Of a stretch of 64,000 bases of DNA, positions 28,286 to 37,225 are shown in pieces. Numbering within the stretch: position 1 is the stretch's first letter; each line of letters opens with the position of its first letter. Source of the DNA: an uncultured Actinomycetes bacterium (GTDB lineage: Bacteria > Actinomycetota > Acidimicrobiia > Acidimicrobiales > RAAP-2); NCBI GenBank assembly GCA_903924205.1, contig CAIYAP010000002.1, positions 488,277 to 552,276 of the forward strand, read 5' to 3'. The notes under the pieces were generated by a model. That model saw nothing but the letters and a program-made list of their open reading frames with translations, made no database searches and was not told the origin of the DNA. The position numbers and the translations under genes are program-made.

Positions 28286-28430
28286 ACACTCACCTTGAAG
28301 TAAAGGTCAAGTTAAAGTTATCCCCAGCCTGTGGATTAACTTGTGGGTTAACCTGAAACTTCACTCTTCTGTCACACTTTTACACATTAGAACCCTTATT
28401 TATATATGTAATCTAATTACAAAATGATAA
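28286..28430. other. AT-rich tract with DnaA-box-like repeats after parB
   Basis: TTATCCCCA (28318-28326) faces two direct repeats, TGTGGATTAAC (28330-28340) and TGTGGGTTAAC (28342-28352). A strongly AT-rich stretch (28396-28430) follows and runs into the 3' end of the cwlM-like gene. The layout resembles an origin's boxes plus unwinding element. It is also the convergent end of parB and cwlM; no terminator hairpin is seen. Confidence 0.4.
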
Positions 28431-29276
28431 GGCTTCGGAAAGTTCTGCACAGACTTTCATGGCGTCAAAGTCATTAGTGACCGACAAAATCAGGGCAGTC
28501 ATTTTCGTGCGCCGTAGAAAGTTTTCGTCAACTCCTCGAACCGCACACGACAACTTCGTGGCGAGCTGAGTGGCCAGAGTCAGTCCCGTGGTGGAAAAAG
28601 AGTGGGGGCCGGCAAAATAGCTCACCGCGGGAGTTGCGGATATCTCGATCCACACGGCAAGTGAGGCGTGTTCACTATTGGCGGTCTCAATGAGTTCGTT
28701 TTCATCAGGTGCCGACAGACTCAGTCCATACGACGACCAGGTGTCAGCCATGGCGGTGGCGAGGTAGCCGCCCATTGCCACGAGGGGACCGGCAATTCGA
28801 GCCTGGAGGAGACCACTTTCCCGAGCTTCCGAGACAGTCACCTTGGGGACACTCGGCCGCAGGCGGCGTAGTTCCGTCAGTGTGGCGCGCGTCACTGTTC
28901 CCGAGGGTTCCAGCCCACAATTGAGCTGGAAATCGCGCAGGGCGTGCTCCGTCTCGGTACCAAAAAGCCCATCCACGGTGCCCGGATCAAACCCCAATTG
29001 CGCCAACGACGCCTGAAGTTCCGCGACATCGTGCCCGACTAAAGGGGGGTCTTGGCGATACAGCAGTCGGTCTCCGAGGTCGAACTGATACTGGCGAAGT
29101 TGTTGAGCCGTAAAGGGATCAAGAGCCCCCGTAACGGGCAGAAGAGCGGATCGTTGAAAAGCACTCACCGCGTGAACGGTGTCATCACCGTAAATATCGC
29201 CGGCAATGTCGAAGCCCACGCGACGAAGTAGTTCGTGCACGGCGAGGACGTCAGCCCCACGTGCACCCTGGCTCAA
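28413..29276 (-). CDS. cwlM: CwlM-like protein: two peptidoglycan-binding domains and a degenerate amidase domain
   Basis: The 287-residue protein has two PG_binding_1 repeats (ADVLAVHELLRRVGFDIAGD..., about 8-65; DVAELQASLAQLGFDPGTVDGLFGTETEHALRDFQ, about 83-140). The rest resembles an N-acetylmuramoyl-L-alanine amidase-3 fold, but the zinc ligands are missing: no DPGHGG, and the expected SIHAN strand reads VWIEIS. It is shorter than typical CwlM proteins of about 400 residues. In mycobacteria CwlM lies between parB and trxA exactly as here, and works as a PknB-phosphorylated regulator of MurA rather than as a hydrolase. The start is a TTG at 29276, and so uncertain. No signal peptide, which fits a cytoplasmic regulator. 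Confidence 0.8.
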   Translation of the reverse strand: MSQGARGADVLAVHELLRRVGFDIAGDIYGDDTVHAVSAFQRSALLPVTGALDPFTAQQLRQYQFDLGDRLLYRQDPPLVGHDVAELQASLAQLGFDPGTVDGLFGTETEHALRDFQLNCGLEPSGTVTRATLTELRRLRPSVPKVTVSEARESGLLQARIAGPLVAMGGYLATAMADTWSSYGLSLSAPDENELIETANSEHASLAVWIEISATPAVSYFAGPHSFSTTGLTLATQLATKLSCAVRGVDENFLRRTKMTALILSVTNDFDAMKVCAELSEALSFCN

Positions 29277-29296
29277 AGTAGCGTTGACCAGGGCGT

Positions 29297-29623
29297 TTAG
29301 AGGCTACGGACGATTTCGTCCAGGAGGGCGGCCTTGGGCTTCGCACCAACGATGCGACCCACCATTTCGCCGTTCTTGAACACCATCAAGGTGGGGATGC
29401 TCATGATGGCGTACTGATTCGCGACGGCGCGCTGCTCATCAACGTTCAGTTTGCCAATAGTGAAACGCTCCGACTGCTCCACGGCGAGTTCTTCGAGGAT
29501 GGGCGCAATCTGCTTACAGGGGCCACACCATTCGGCCCAAAAGTCAACCACCACCGGCTTGTCGGCCGTTGAAATGACGCTCGCAAAGTTGGCGTCTGTC
29601 AGTTCTTGAATGTTCTCACTCAT
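29297..29623 (-). CDS. trxA: Thioredoxin
   Basis: The 108-residue protein starts at the ATG at 29623 with GGAGGTG upstream. It carries the active site WCGPC (C33, C36) and the cis-proline SIPTLMVFKNGE. Together with the adjacent TrxB it forms the disulfide-reducing system of the cytoplasm. The trxB-trxA-cwlM order is that of mycobacteria. A second thioredoxin gene lies at 31025-31393. Confidence 0.96.
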   Translation of the reverse strand: MSENIQELTDANFASVISTADKPVVVDFWAEWCGPCKQIAPILEELAVEQSERFTIGKLNVDEQRAVANQYAIMSIPTLMVFKNGEMVGRIVGAKPKAALLDEIVRSL

Positions 29624-29672
29624 CGTGCACCTCCGTGAACTCAATCTAGCGGTGGCGCCACAATCAGTGTCG

Positions 29673-30623
29673 TTACATCCCTCGGCTTTCAAGCCAACGC
29701 TCAGCGTCGATCGCGGCCATGCAGCCAGAGCCCGCCGAGGTGATGGCTTGGCGATAGTGGTGGTCCTGCACATCACCGGCGGCGAAAATGCCATCGACAC
29801 TGGTGTAGCTGCCGGGGCCGGTGATGACGTAGCCGTCGTCACCGAGATCCACGAGACCGGTGACGATGTCGGTGTTGGGCACATGGCCAATTGCCACAAA
29901 CACACCCGTGACCGCCAGCTCCTCCTCGTTACCGGAGATCGTGTCGCGAAGGCGCAAACCGGACACCGAGTTTTCTCCCAAAACTTCTACCACCTGACGG
30001 TTCCACGCCACCGTGATCTTGGGGTGAGCGAGGGCACGTTCCTGCATGATTTTTGAGGCGCGGAGTGAGTCTCGACGGTGAATCAAGGTCACCGACGAGG
30101 CGAATCGCGTGAGGAACAGGGCTTCCTCGAGAGCGGAGTCACCACCACCGACCACGGCGATGTTCTGGTCGCGAAAGAAGAATCCGTCGCAGGTGGCGCA
30201 CGTCGACAGACCGTGACTTTGTAGCCGGTCTTCGCCAGGGACACCCAACATGAGTGAGCGAGCACCCGTCGCGATAATTACCGTATCGGCCGTGATCTCG
30301 CGGTCAGGACCATCACTCACGGTGGCGCGAAAGGGGCGCACGGTGGTGTCGATGGCGGTCACCTTGGCGATGCGAAGGTCTGCACCGAAGCGCAGCGCTT
30401 GTTCGCGCATCTTGCCCATGAGTTCAGGACCCATGACGCCGTCGGGGAAACCGGGGAAGTTCTCCACATCGGTAGTAATCATCAACTGACCACCGGGCTG
30501 ATCGGTGGTGCTGGAGGGCTCACCCTCGATGACGATGGGCGAGAGCTGGGCGCGTGCGGAATAAATAGCGGCGGTAAGGCCGGCAGGGCCAGAACCAACA
30601 ACGAGAACACGAGTGTGTGTCAT
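29673..30623 (-). CDS. trxB: Thioredoxin reductase
   Basis: The 316-residue flavoprotein starts at ATG 30623 with AAAGGA upstream; an open frame to 30683 adds unrelated residues. The FAD-binding loop is [18 protein letters not shown] (8-25), the redox site CATC is C142-C145, the NADPH loop is [15 protein letters not shown], and the final FAD segment [33 protein letters not shown]. It reduces thioredoxin with NADPH. It is followed by trxA after about 50 nt. Confidence 0.97.
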   Translation of the reverse strand: MTHTRVLVVGSGPAGLTAAIYSARAQLSPIVIEGEPSSTTDQPGGQLMITTDVENFPGFPDGVMGPELMGKMREQALRFGADLRIAKVTAIDTTVRPFRATVSDGPDREITADTVIIATGARSLMLGVPGEDRLQSHGLSTCATCDGFFFRDQNIAVVGGGDSALEEALFLTRFASSVTLIHRRDSLRASKIMQERALAHPKITVAWNRQVVEVLGENSVSGLRLRDTISGNEEELAVTGVFVAIGHVPNTDIVTGLVDLGDDGYVITGPGSYTSVDGIFAAGDVQDHHYRQAITSAGSGCMAAIDAERWLESRGM

Positions 30624-30631
30624 GACGTCCT

Positions 30632-30940
30632 TTAACGAAGGGTGGGACGACGGCGACGCCATACCCACAAACCAATAACCCACAGAATCGCCCCGATGAC
30701 GAGATCGGTGATCCAGGGGTGAGCGGCGAAGAGGTACGCATCACCGATACGCACCAACAAAATCACCACGAGCACCGTCACGGCCACCGCCAAGGTCAGA
30801 AACACCATGCCGTACGCGATGGTTCGACCAATCACCGCGATGGGGCGCAGAACCTTGTCGTGGAACCAGTCAACGGCATCGTCCAAGACCTCAAATCCCT
30901 GATCGATGACGTCACGGTTCGATTCGTCGTCGTTACTCAC
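30632..30940 (-). CDS. Small membrane protein of unknown function
   Basis: The 102-residue product has an acidic N-terminus ([25 protein letters not shown]) and two membrane helices (about 46-67 and 75-93), with an Arg-rich C-terminus (RRRRPTLR). Holin-like or phage-holin-superfamily III proteins of similar shape are common beside actinobacterial genes, but I do not recognise a named family. GTG at 30940 is the likely start, with AGGT close upstream; longer starts overlap the divergent thioredoxin promoter. It ends 8 nt upstream of trxB and is probably co-transcribed with it. Confidence 0.6.
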   Translation of the reverse strand: MSNDDESNRDVIDQGFEVLDDAVDWFHDKVLRPIAVIGRTIAYGMVFLTLAVAVTVLVVILLVRIGDAYLFAAHPWITDLVIGAILWVIGLWVWRRRRPTLR

Positions 30941-31024
30941 ACCTCGCACCCTATCGCCCACCACCTCCTTTTTCCTTCGACGCCCTCGTGCCATCATGCA
31001 GAATGGGGGCAACAAAGGAGCCCC

Positions 31025-31393
31025 ATGTCCACCATTGAACTCACTCGCGATTCGTTCGAGTCCACCGTCATTGCGGGCGGGACCATCCTGATTGATTTCT
31101 GGGCCGAATGGTGTGGCCCCTGCCGAATGTTTGGCCCCATTTATGAGACCGTGTCGAATGATTACCCCGAGGTTATTTTCGGCAAGGTGGATACTGAGGC
31201 GCAGCAGGAACTCGCCGGCATGTTCAACATTCAATCGATCCCGACGCTGATGATTATTCGTGACCAAGTCGTGGTCTTTTCCCAAGCCGGTGCGTTGCCC
31301 GAAGGGTCGTTGCGTGACCTCATCGACCAAGCTCTCGCGTTAGATATGGATGTGGTGCGCGCCGATATCGCGGCCGCGAACGACGCGGACTAA
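31025..31393 (+). CDS. Second thioredoxin
   Basis: The 122-residue protein has the active site WCGPC (C30-C33) in a short TrxA fold with the cis-proline SIPTLMIIRDQ, and a C-terminal tail (ALDMDVVRADIAAANDAD) about 15 residues longer than usual. GGAG stands 4 nt before the ATG at 31025. It points away from trxB-trxA and converges with degV, overlapping its 3' end by 4 bp. Sequence differs clearly from trxA at 29297, so it is a separate paralogue, not a recent copy. Confidence 0.92.
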   Translation: MSTIELTRDSFESTVIAGGTILIDFWAEWCGPCRMFGPIYETVSNDYPEVIFGKVDTEAQQELAGMFNIQSIPTLMIIRDQVVVFSQAGALPEGSLRDLIDQALALDMDVVRADIAAANDAD

Positions 31394-32226
31394 GCGGTAA
31401 TCCAGCTCACGCCGACAATTCCGGGACCACCGTGGGTCCCGACGACTGAACCCATTTGGCTGACCACGAGGGGGTTCTGCACCGACAAGTCGTCAAGGAG
31501 ATCAAGAAGCTTGTCGACATCGGGGGCATCTCCGTGCGTTACGCCTACCCAGGCCAGCGGTCCAGCGGCCGCCGCGGCATCGTGAAGCTGCGCGAAGGCC
31601 TTGGAGCGCGTTCGCGCGCGACCCGCTTCGACCACCACACCATTTTCCAACTTCAAGAGCGGCTTGACGGAGAGCATGGAGCCGAGCAACGCCTTCGCAC
31701 CGGTGAGCCGGCCACCCTTGATGAGGTGATCGAGCGTGTCAATAGTTCCCATGACGTGTGTTTTGGTGACGTAGTCGCGGGCCAATCTCACGATGTCATC
31801 GAGCGACGCTCCGGTGGCGGCTAATTCCGCCGCCGCAATTACCACGAGACCTTGCGCCAAGGTCACGGCACGCGAGTCCACCACGGTGACGGGAATGCGG
31901 TCAAAACCATCAGCACCCAAGGTGGCTGACTGACAGGTGGCGGAGAGATCTCCCGACAGAGCGATCACGACGACGCCGGTGGCACCACTCTCGGCGGCCG
32001 CCTCGTAGGCCTCGCGAAAGGCGCCCGGCGCCGGCGCCGCCGTTTCGGGCAGAGTGCTGGAATGACGGCACTTTTCCCAGAACTGTGAGGGGGTGAGATC
32101 GCGACGGTCGACGAATTCTTCGTCGCCAAAACGAATCGAGAGCGGAACGACCGTGATGTTCAGTCGCGTGACGATGTCATCGGGAATATCACACGCACTA
32201 TCGGTGATGATGTGAACAGTCGACAT
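31390..32226 (-). CDS. DegV-family protein (fatty-acid binding)
   Basis: The 278-residue protein opens with VHIITDSACDIPDDI and carries VVIALSGDLSATCQSA and GGRLTGAKALLGSMLSVKPLL, the DegV signatures. In Gram-positive bacteria the related FakB proteins present fatty acids to the kinase FakA; no fakA is visible here. Its C-terminus MGSVVGTHGGPGIVGVSW is the ligand-carboxylate site. AAGGGGG precedes the ATG. A small inverted repeat (32239-32252) lies between it and murJ. Confidence 0.9.
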   Translation of the reverse strand: MSTVHIITDSACDIPDDIVTRLNITVVPLSIRFGDEEFVDRRDLTPSQFWEKCRHSSTLPETAAPAPGAFREAYEAAAESGATGVVVIALSGDLSATCQSATLGADGFDRIPVTVVDSRAVTLAQGLVVIAAAELAATGASLDDIVRLARDYVTKTHVMGTIDTLDHLIKGGRLTGAKALLGSMLSVKPLLKLENGVVVEAGRARTRSKAFAQLHDAAAAAGPLAWVGVTHGDAPDVDKLLDLLDDLSVQNPLVVSQMGSVVGTHGGPGIVGVSWITA

Positions 32227-32258
32227 AAAAACCCCCTTGGGCAGCGTTGCCCGTTGTC

Positions 32259-33818
32259 CTACACATTGCCACGCGAACGGCGCTCAAGTTTGGAACGTTC
32301 TAACCAATACAGGTAGCCCACACCCCACACCCCCACACAACTCACTGCCGACACCACTAAACGAATGAATAATCCGAGGCCCCGATGAGCCGAAAAGGCG
32401 TCATAGGTGATGATCGTGATGACTGACGCCATAAAGGCCCAGAAGCTGGCGTAGCGAACCGCCGGAGAGAACAAGTTGCTGGTCAATGAGACGCCGCGAT
32501 AACGAACAGTCGACAGGGCTAACAGTGCCGCGACGCTGTACGCCAAGGAGATAGAACCCACCAGGCCACCAAACGAATGGCGTCCTAACAACACCGCGCC
32601 GGCCACCGTGAAGGCGTTTTGCACCACGTAGAGAACAAAGACGTCAACCGCGCGCTGCAAGGTTTGCAAAGTGCGAATGGCCACTTGGAAGATAGTGAAA
32701 CCAGGAAGCCCCACCGCGAGTACGGACAGCGAGATGCCCGCGAGCGAGCTACGCGACAAGTTTCCCCCGCCGAGCATCACCGCCACGAGTGGGCGTGCGA
32801 GGACCACGAGGAAGAGGGACACCGGAATGATGACGAAGAGCGCGCGCCGCAGGATGTCGGTGGCGATCTCCCCGAAGGCCCGCAGGTCGCCATCGGTTGC
32901 GTGCTCGGCCAAAACCGGTGTGCGAGTGGCGAGAATGGTGGCGACCACCACGGCATACGGCATCTGCATGAAACTCCAGCCGTAGGTGTAGGCACTCACG
33001 GGGCCATGTCCCCCCATCGCCACCGCGAAAGCCAACACCACGAAGAGTGAGATTTGATTGGTAATCACCACCCCGATGGTCCAGCTGCCCAGACGTCGAA
33101 CAGCACGCCACGCCGGGTCGTGCCAATCAAAGCGCAGCGTCAGCCGCGAGGCACCGGTTCCTCTCAGAGACGGCAGCACGATGAGTGCTTGCAAGAGGAC
33201 GCCGGCGGATGTTCCGAGGCCCAACACCAGAAGGTGGTGCGACGACACCGCGGTGATAGATGTGGATGAGGTGCCGAGTCGAAAGAGAATGAGTACGGCG
33301 ATACACACCACATTGTTGACGACGGGTGCCCAACCCATAACCCCAAACTTTCGGTGGATATTGACGATGGCACCCACCATGGACACGATGGCGTAACCCG
33401 CAATCTGGGGCACGAACCACCGCAACAAGGTGGTGGCGACTTCTCGTTGTGCTGCGGAGACCGCGCTGTGGTGTTGGAGAGCCATGAAGCCATCGATGAT
33501 CCACGGAGCGGTCACCCACACCACGATGCTCGCGACCACGATGATCGACGTCGACCCCGTTAGGACGGCCGAAATAGATTTCCAGGCCCGTCGCTGTGTC
33601 TCGAGTCGAAAGCGCTCAACAAAGACGGGGATGAAAGCTGCGCCCGCGACACCACCCAAGACCAGGTCATACAACATGTTGGGAACGGTGTTGGCCAAGT
33701 TGTACGCGTCGGCCAAGGGGGTGAAGCCCAAGACCCACGCCACTACCAGGACGCGGAGAAAGCCGGTGGCCCGTGACGCCAGCGTGCCCGACGCGAGAAT
33801 GACATCGTGGCGCTTCAC
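32259..33818 (-). CDS. murJ: Lipid II flippase MurJ (MviN)
   Basis: This is a polytopic protein of 519 residues with about 14 hydrophobic helices and the family start ASGTLASRATGFLRVLVVAWVLG, followed by ADAYNLANTVPNMLYDLVLGGVAGAAFIPVFVE. MurJ flips lipid II across the membrane for peptidoglycan synthesis. I take GTG at 33818, forming a GTGA overlap with the upstream gene's stop; the frame extends to 33857. The C-terminal pseudokinase/FHA-recruiting extension of mycobacterial MviN is absent, so FhaA control through it is unlikely in that form. Confidence 0.94.
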   Translation of the reverse strand: MKRHDVILASGTLASRATGFLRVLVVAWVLGFTPLADAYNLANTVPNMLYDLVLGGVAGAAFIPVFVERFRLETQRRAWKSISAVLTGSTSIIVVASIVVWVTAPWIIDGFMALQHHSAVSAAQREVATTLLRWFVPQIAGYAIVSMVGAIVNIHRKFGVMGWAPVVNNVVCIAVLILFRLGTSSTSITAVSSHHLLVLGLGTSAGVLLQALIVLPSLRGTGASRLTLRFDWHDPAWRAVRRLGSWTIGVVITNQISLFVVLAFAVAMGGHGPVSAYTYGWSFMQMPYAVVVATILATRTPVLAEHATDGDLRAFGEIATDILRRALFVIIPVSLFLVVLARPLVAVMLGGGNLSRSSLAGISLSVLAVGLPGFTIFQVAIRTLQTLQRAVDVFVLYVVQNAFTVAGAVLLGRHSFGGLVGSISLAYSVAALLALSTVRYRGVSLTSNLFSPAVRYASFWAFMASVITIITYDAFSAHRGLGLFIRLVVSAVSCVGVWGVGYLYWLERSKLERRSRGNV

Positions 33819-35731
33819 GCCGTCCGTCCGTGTCGGCCGCGACCCGCTCGACGCCAACTACGTAGCCACCAGATCAAGATGATGGCGAGTGCGCCAAAGG
33901 TCAAAATGAATCCCACCGTGGACACCGTGGCGTAGTTCACTCGAATGGTGGCGTGCGCCAGGACGAGATGTTGATCGCCGCTCAACACGGTGACGTCGAC
34001 GTTACCCACCGATCCGTTGAGCAGGGCAATGGGGATATGTAACACGGTGGTTGGTTGCGACAGAGAAATGGTCATGGTCGGCCAGGTGTGAATGGCGAGG
34101 TGCTTACCGCTGAAGTGCACCACCACGGTGCTGGTGCCCGGGGTGCGATTGATGATGGTGACGGGGATAGTGGAGACCCGCGAGGTCAAGATGATGGGGC
34201 TCTCATCCACTCGGGTTTGATTGAGCTGGCGGATCAGTTCATTCTTGGCCGTCAGCAACCATCCGTGGCGATCGGTCGCTACCCGCTCGGCGATCATTCG
34301 GGTGTACGTGAAGTTGGTGAGCAAGTCGCGCGAACTGACGGTGGATGCCAGAGCGCTGTCCGCACTCGATAGCGATGTCAATTGACCGAGTTCACTGGGG
34401 GTGAAGGAGCTGGCATCACGCCACAACAACTCCCGACGGCTCGGTACACCATTGGCACCCGTCGTGGTGGTGCCAAAAGCTTTCTCTAGTGAGGTCAACT
34501 GAATGATGGAACTTCGCGAGACATCCTGAGCGACAAGGTGGAGAAAATCGCCACCCGCCGTCGCGGGGGTGATGGCCACGACAGTAGGGGCGTCTTTCCA
34601 ATAGGGGTGCTCGAAGTGGATGAAGCTCAATGCTCCCACTATGAGTGCGGCTCGGCGGGCCGGTTCAATCGTGGCCGTGGAAATGTGTGTCGTGAGATCG
34701 GTGGCGGTCAGGGCGAGAACTGAGCCACCTTGTTGAACTGAAAAGGGGGCGCCTTCTGTTTGCGTCGCCGCGGTGGGTGAACTGAGCGACGTGTCAGGGA
34801 TAACGACGTGGCGGTATCCCTGGGTGGAGAGATAACTGAGTTCACCTCGATGTGGAGTATCGGTAAAGAGGAGCGGTGGAGATGCCGCGCGGGTCACGCC
34901 GACCAGTCGGGCGATACGAGAGAAGAAGGTGAACTGCTGGGCGGCATCAGCGGGTAATTGGTAGGCAAACAATGTGGCCGCATCCACGTTGCTCGGGGCA
35001 ATTTCGACGAGAGAGTGCACGTGGCCTGATGTCGCCCGAGTGATGGCGGCCCCATAGGTTGACCGCCCCTGTTGGACATACGCATTCATTAACGAGGTGT
35101 CACTCACCGCCACCGCGTAGGGCTGGGAACTCGCGATCGCCGTGAGGGCAGCGGTGGTGCGGGCGATGTCATCCGCGCGGGTGGCGGTAGCGCTCACGAC
35201 CCACGCCACGTGGAGGGGAGTCGCGGTGGCGGTCGTGGTCAAGGTCATAAGCATCCACCGCTGGTAACTATGAGCACCTCGAACAATGGATAATTCGACG
35301 GGGTAGACCCCATTGCACGCGTCTCCGTCACAGTGGGCCGATAGTGCAACATCGTTGACGTCGGCACAGGTCACGGGCACAGTGGTCGGCGTGGTGAAGA
35401 GTCGAACGCCGACGCGGCCCCCCGCACAATTCATGTCAATGCCACGTTGTTGGTCCAGAATCGTTCCTCGAAAATTGCCCGCGACGACGTTGTCAATATC
35501 CGTCATCGACATGGCGTGGCGATACAGGGTGAGGCTGGCTCGGTCGCCTGGCTGGGTGTGTCCCACCGAAAAGTGCCAGACCGCTCTCGTATCGGTGAGC
35601 TGAACTGACGCTTCTTGTGACGTCACGATCGGGGCGACCGTGGTGTCGGCGCCCGCCGGTGGGGCTAGCGGGACAGAGCCCAGCGCGCTCACGAGTAGGA
35701 GGCGCCACCAGTTTCGACGGACGCGCGACAT
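33815..35731 (-). CDS. Secreted, membrane-anchored DUF6049-like protein
   Basis: The 638-residue protein has an N-terminal signal (RRNWWRLLLVSALGSVPLAPPAGA) and one C-terminal helix (VSTVGFILTFGALAIILIWWL) with a basic cytoplasmic tail. The bulk is extracytoplasmic and beta-rich, with LTSRVSTIPVTIINRTPGTSTVVVHFSG near the end. Position upstream of murJ, with a 4-bp overlap, and next to pcnA matches the mycobacterial Rv3909-mviN arrangement. Function is unknown; a role in envelope assembly with MurJ is inferred from the linkage. Confidence 0.75.
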   Translation of the reverse strand: MSRVRRNWWRLLLVSALGSVPLAPPAGADTTVAPIVTSQEASVQLTDTRAVWHFSVGHTQPGDRASLTLYRHAMSMTDIDNVVAGNFRGTILDQQRGIDMNCAGGRVGVRLFTTPTTVPVTCADVNDVALSAHCDGDACNGVYPVELSIVRGAHSYQRWMLMTLTTTATATPLHVAWVVSATATRADDIARTTAALTAIASSQPYAVAVSDTSLMNAYVQQGRSTYGAAITRATSGHVHSLVEIAPSNVDAATLFAYQLPADAAQQFTFFSRIARLVGVTRAASPPLLFTDTPHRGELSYLSTQGYRHVVIPDTSLSSPTAATQTEGAPFSVQQGGSVLALTATDLTTHISTATIEPARRAALIVGALSFIHFEHPYWKDAPTVVAITPATAGGDFLHLVAQDVSRSSIIQLTSLEKAFGTTTTGANGVPSRRELLWRDASSFTPSELGQLTSLSSADSALASTVSSRDLLTNFTYTRMIAERVATDRHGWLLTAKNELIRQLNQTRVDESPIILTSRVSTIPVTIINRTPGTSTVVVHFSGKHLAIHTWPTMTISLSQPTTVLHIPIALLNGSVGNVDVTVLSGDQHLVLAHATIRVNYATVSTVGFILTFGALAIILIWWLRSWRRAGRGRHGRTA

Positions 35732-35774
35732 TCACTCATAACTTAGTGGGGCGAGACCAGTGAACACGGGGGAC

Positions 35775-35780
35775 TACCCT
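35775..35780 (+). promoter_or_regulatory. -10 hexamer of pcnA (leaderless)
   Basis: TACCCT, 7 nt, then ATG at 35788 (GTG at 35785 is 4 nt away). Confidence 0.4.
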
Positions 35781-35787
35781 TAGAGTG

Positions 35788-37167
35788 ATGGCACCGCACG
35801 AGCGCTTACAGCGGGTCATTGACCTCGTCGCCCCCGTGGCTGCGGCTTTTCGCGATGCCGGCTTTGAGCTCTACGCCGTCGGTGGGTGTATTCGAGATGC
35901 GTTTCTCGACATCGAGAGTCGTTCGGCGGATATTGATCTCACCACTAATGCTCGTCCCGACGACATTGAGCGACTTCTTGCTCCCCTCTGTGCCGCGACC
36001 TGGGATATGGGCCGAAACTTCGGCACCCTCGGAGGTCGCCTGAAGGGCAGTGACTGCATCGTCGAAATTACGACGTTTCGCCGCGAGATATATCGCGGTG
36101 ACTCGCGCAAACCCGACGTGACTTTTGGCGACACTCTTGAAGAAGACCTCATTCGGCGCGACTTCACCGTTAACGCGATGGCCTTCGACGTCATCAACCC
36201 CGGCCTCATTGACCCCACGGGCGGCGCGAGCGACCTCAACGCTCGATTGCTTCGCGCACCCATGGACCCCGTGGTTCTCTTTTCCGAAGATCCCCTCCGC
36301 ATGTTGCGGGCGGCCCGATTTGCCGCTCGATTCGCCTTCGCGATCGACCCCGCTCTCGAGGCGGCAGCCCTGCAGTTAGCGGAACGCCTCAGCATTGTGT
36401 CGCCGGAACGAATCCGTGGGGAGCTCGACCTCCTTCTCGTCACCGAGGATCCCACGCCTGGTCTCGACTTCATCACCCGCACCGGACTCGCGGCGTACTT
36501 CCTGCCTGAGTTGCCCTCCCTCGCTCTCGAACAGGACCCCGTTCATCGTCATAAAGACGTCCTGTCTCACACCTACGCGGTGGTCGCGAAGGCCACGGCC
36601 AGTGATCTCACCTTGCGGTTGGCCTGCCTCTTGCACGACATCGGCAAGCCGAAGACGCGAGCCTTCACGGATGGGGGGGTGACTTTCCATGGCCACGACC
36701 ACGTCGGGGCGCGTATGACCCGAAAGCGAATGGCCGCGCTGCATTACAGCCAAGAGATGATCGATGATGTCTCGAAGTTGGTGGAGATGCACCTGCGCTT
36801 TCACACCTACCAAATGGGGTGGACGGATTCTGCCGTGCGTCGCTACGTACGCGACGCCGGCCACCTCTTGGCACAACTCAATGAATTGACCCGCTGCGAC
36901 TGCACCACCCGCAACAAGCGCAAAGCTGACGAATTATCCAAACGAATGGACAGTTTGGAAGCGCGCATCGAACAACTGCGCCAACAGGAAGACCTCGATG
37001 CGCAGCGGCCCGCCCTCGATGGCGTGCAAATCATGGAGCTCCTCGAAATTGGTCCCTCGCGCGCCGTCGGGGAGGCCCTCGATTTCTTGATGCAGATTCG
37101 CCTCGATGAAGGTGAAATTGACCCCGCGGACGCCGCGCGTCGCCTTCGCGAGTGGTGGATTACTTGA
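35788..37167 (+). CDS. pcnA: CCA-adding tRNA nucleotidyltransferase / poly(A)-polymerase family
   Basis: The 459-residue class II nucleotidyltransferase has VGGCIRDAFLD (31-41), the catalytic SADIDLTTNARP with D48 and D50, the neck region GASDLNARLLRAP, and a C-terminal HD domain (LLHDIGKPKTRAF; HDHVGARM). It adds or repairs the tRNA 3' CCA; in mycobacteria the gene is called pcnA. Start ATG 35788 or GTG 35785. It is divergent from the DUF6049-like gene and ends before a bidirectional terminator shared with ino1. Confidence 0.93.
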   Translation: MAPHERLQRVIDLVAPVAAAFRDAGFELYAVGGCIRDAFLDIESRSADIDLTTNARPDDIERLLAPLCAATWDMGRNFGTLGGRLKGSDCIVEITTFRREIYRGDSRKPDVTFGDTLEEDLIRRDFTVNAMAFDVINPGLIDPTGGASDLNARLLRAPMDPVVLFSEDPLRMLRAARFAARFAFAIDPALEAAALQLAERLSIVSPERIRGELDLLLVTEDPTPGLDFITRTGLAAYFLPELPSLALEQDPVHRHKDVLSHTYAVVAKATASDLTLRLACLLHDIGKPKTRAFTDGGVTFHGHDHVGARMTRKRMAALHYSQEMIDDVSKLVEMHLRFHTYQMGWTDSAVRRYVRDAGHLLAQLNELTRCDCTTRNKRKADELSKRMDSLEARIEQLRQQEDLDAQRPALDGVQIMELLEIGPSRAVGEALDFLMQIRLDEGEIDPADAARRLREWWIT

Positions 37168-37177
37168 CAGAGCACAT

Positions 37178-37212
37178 AAAAAACTCCCGGCCTGACGGCC
37201 GGGAGTTTTTTT
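37178..37212. terminator. Bidirectional intrinsic terminator (pcnA / ino1)
   Basis: ACTCCCGGCC (37183-37192) pairs with GGCCGGGAGT (37197-37206), loop TGAC, with A-rich sequence on the left and TTTTTT on the right, so it can serve both convergent genes. Confidence 0.92.
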
Positions 37213-37225
37213 AAAGTGCGGACGC

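Noticed and set aside
33819..33857. Longer murJ start at 33857
   Set aside because: It would extend into the upstream gene; GTG 33818 gives the usual 4-bp overlap and the family N-terminus.
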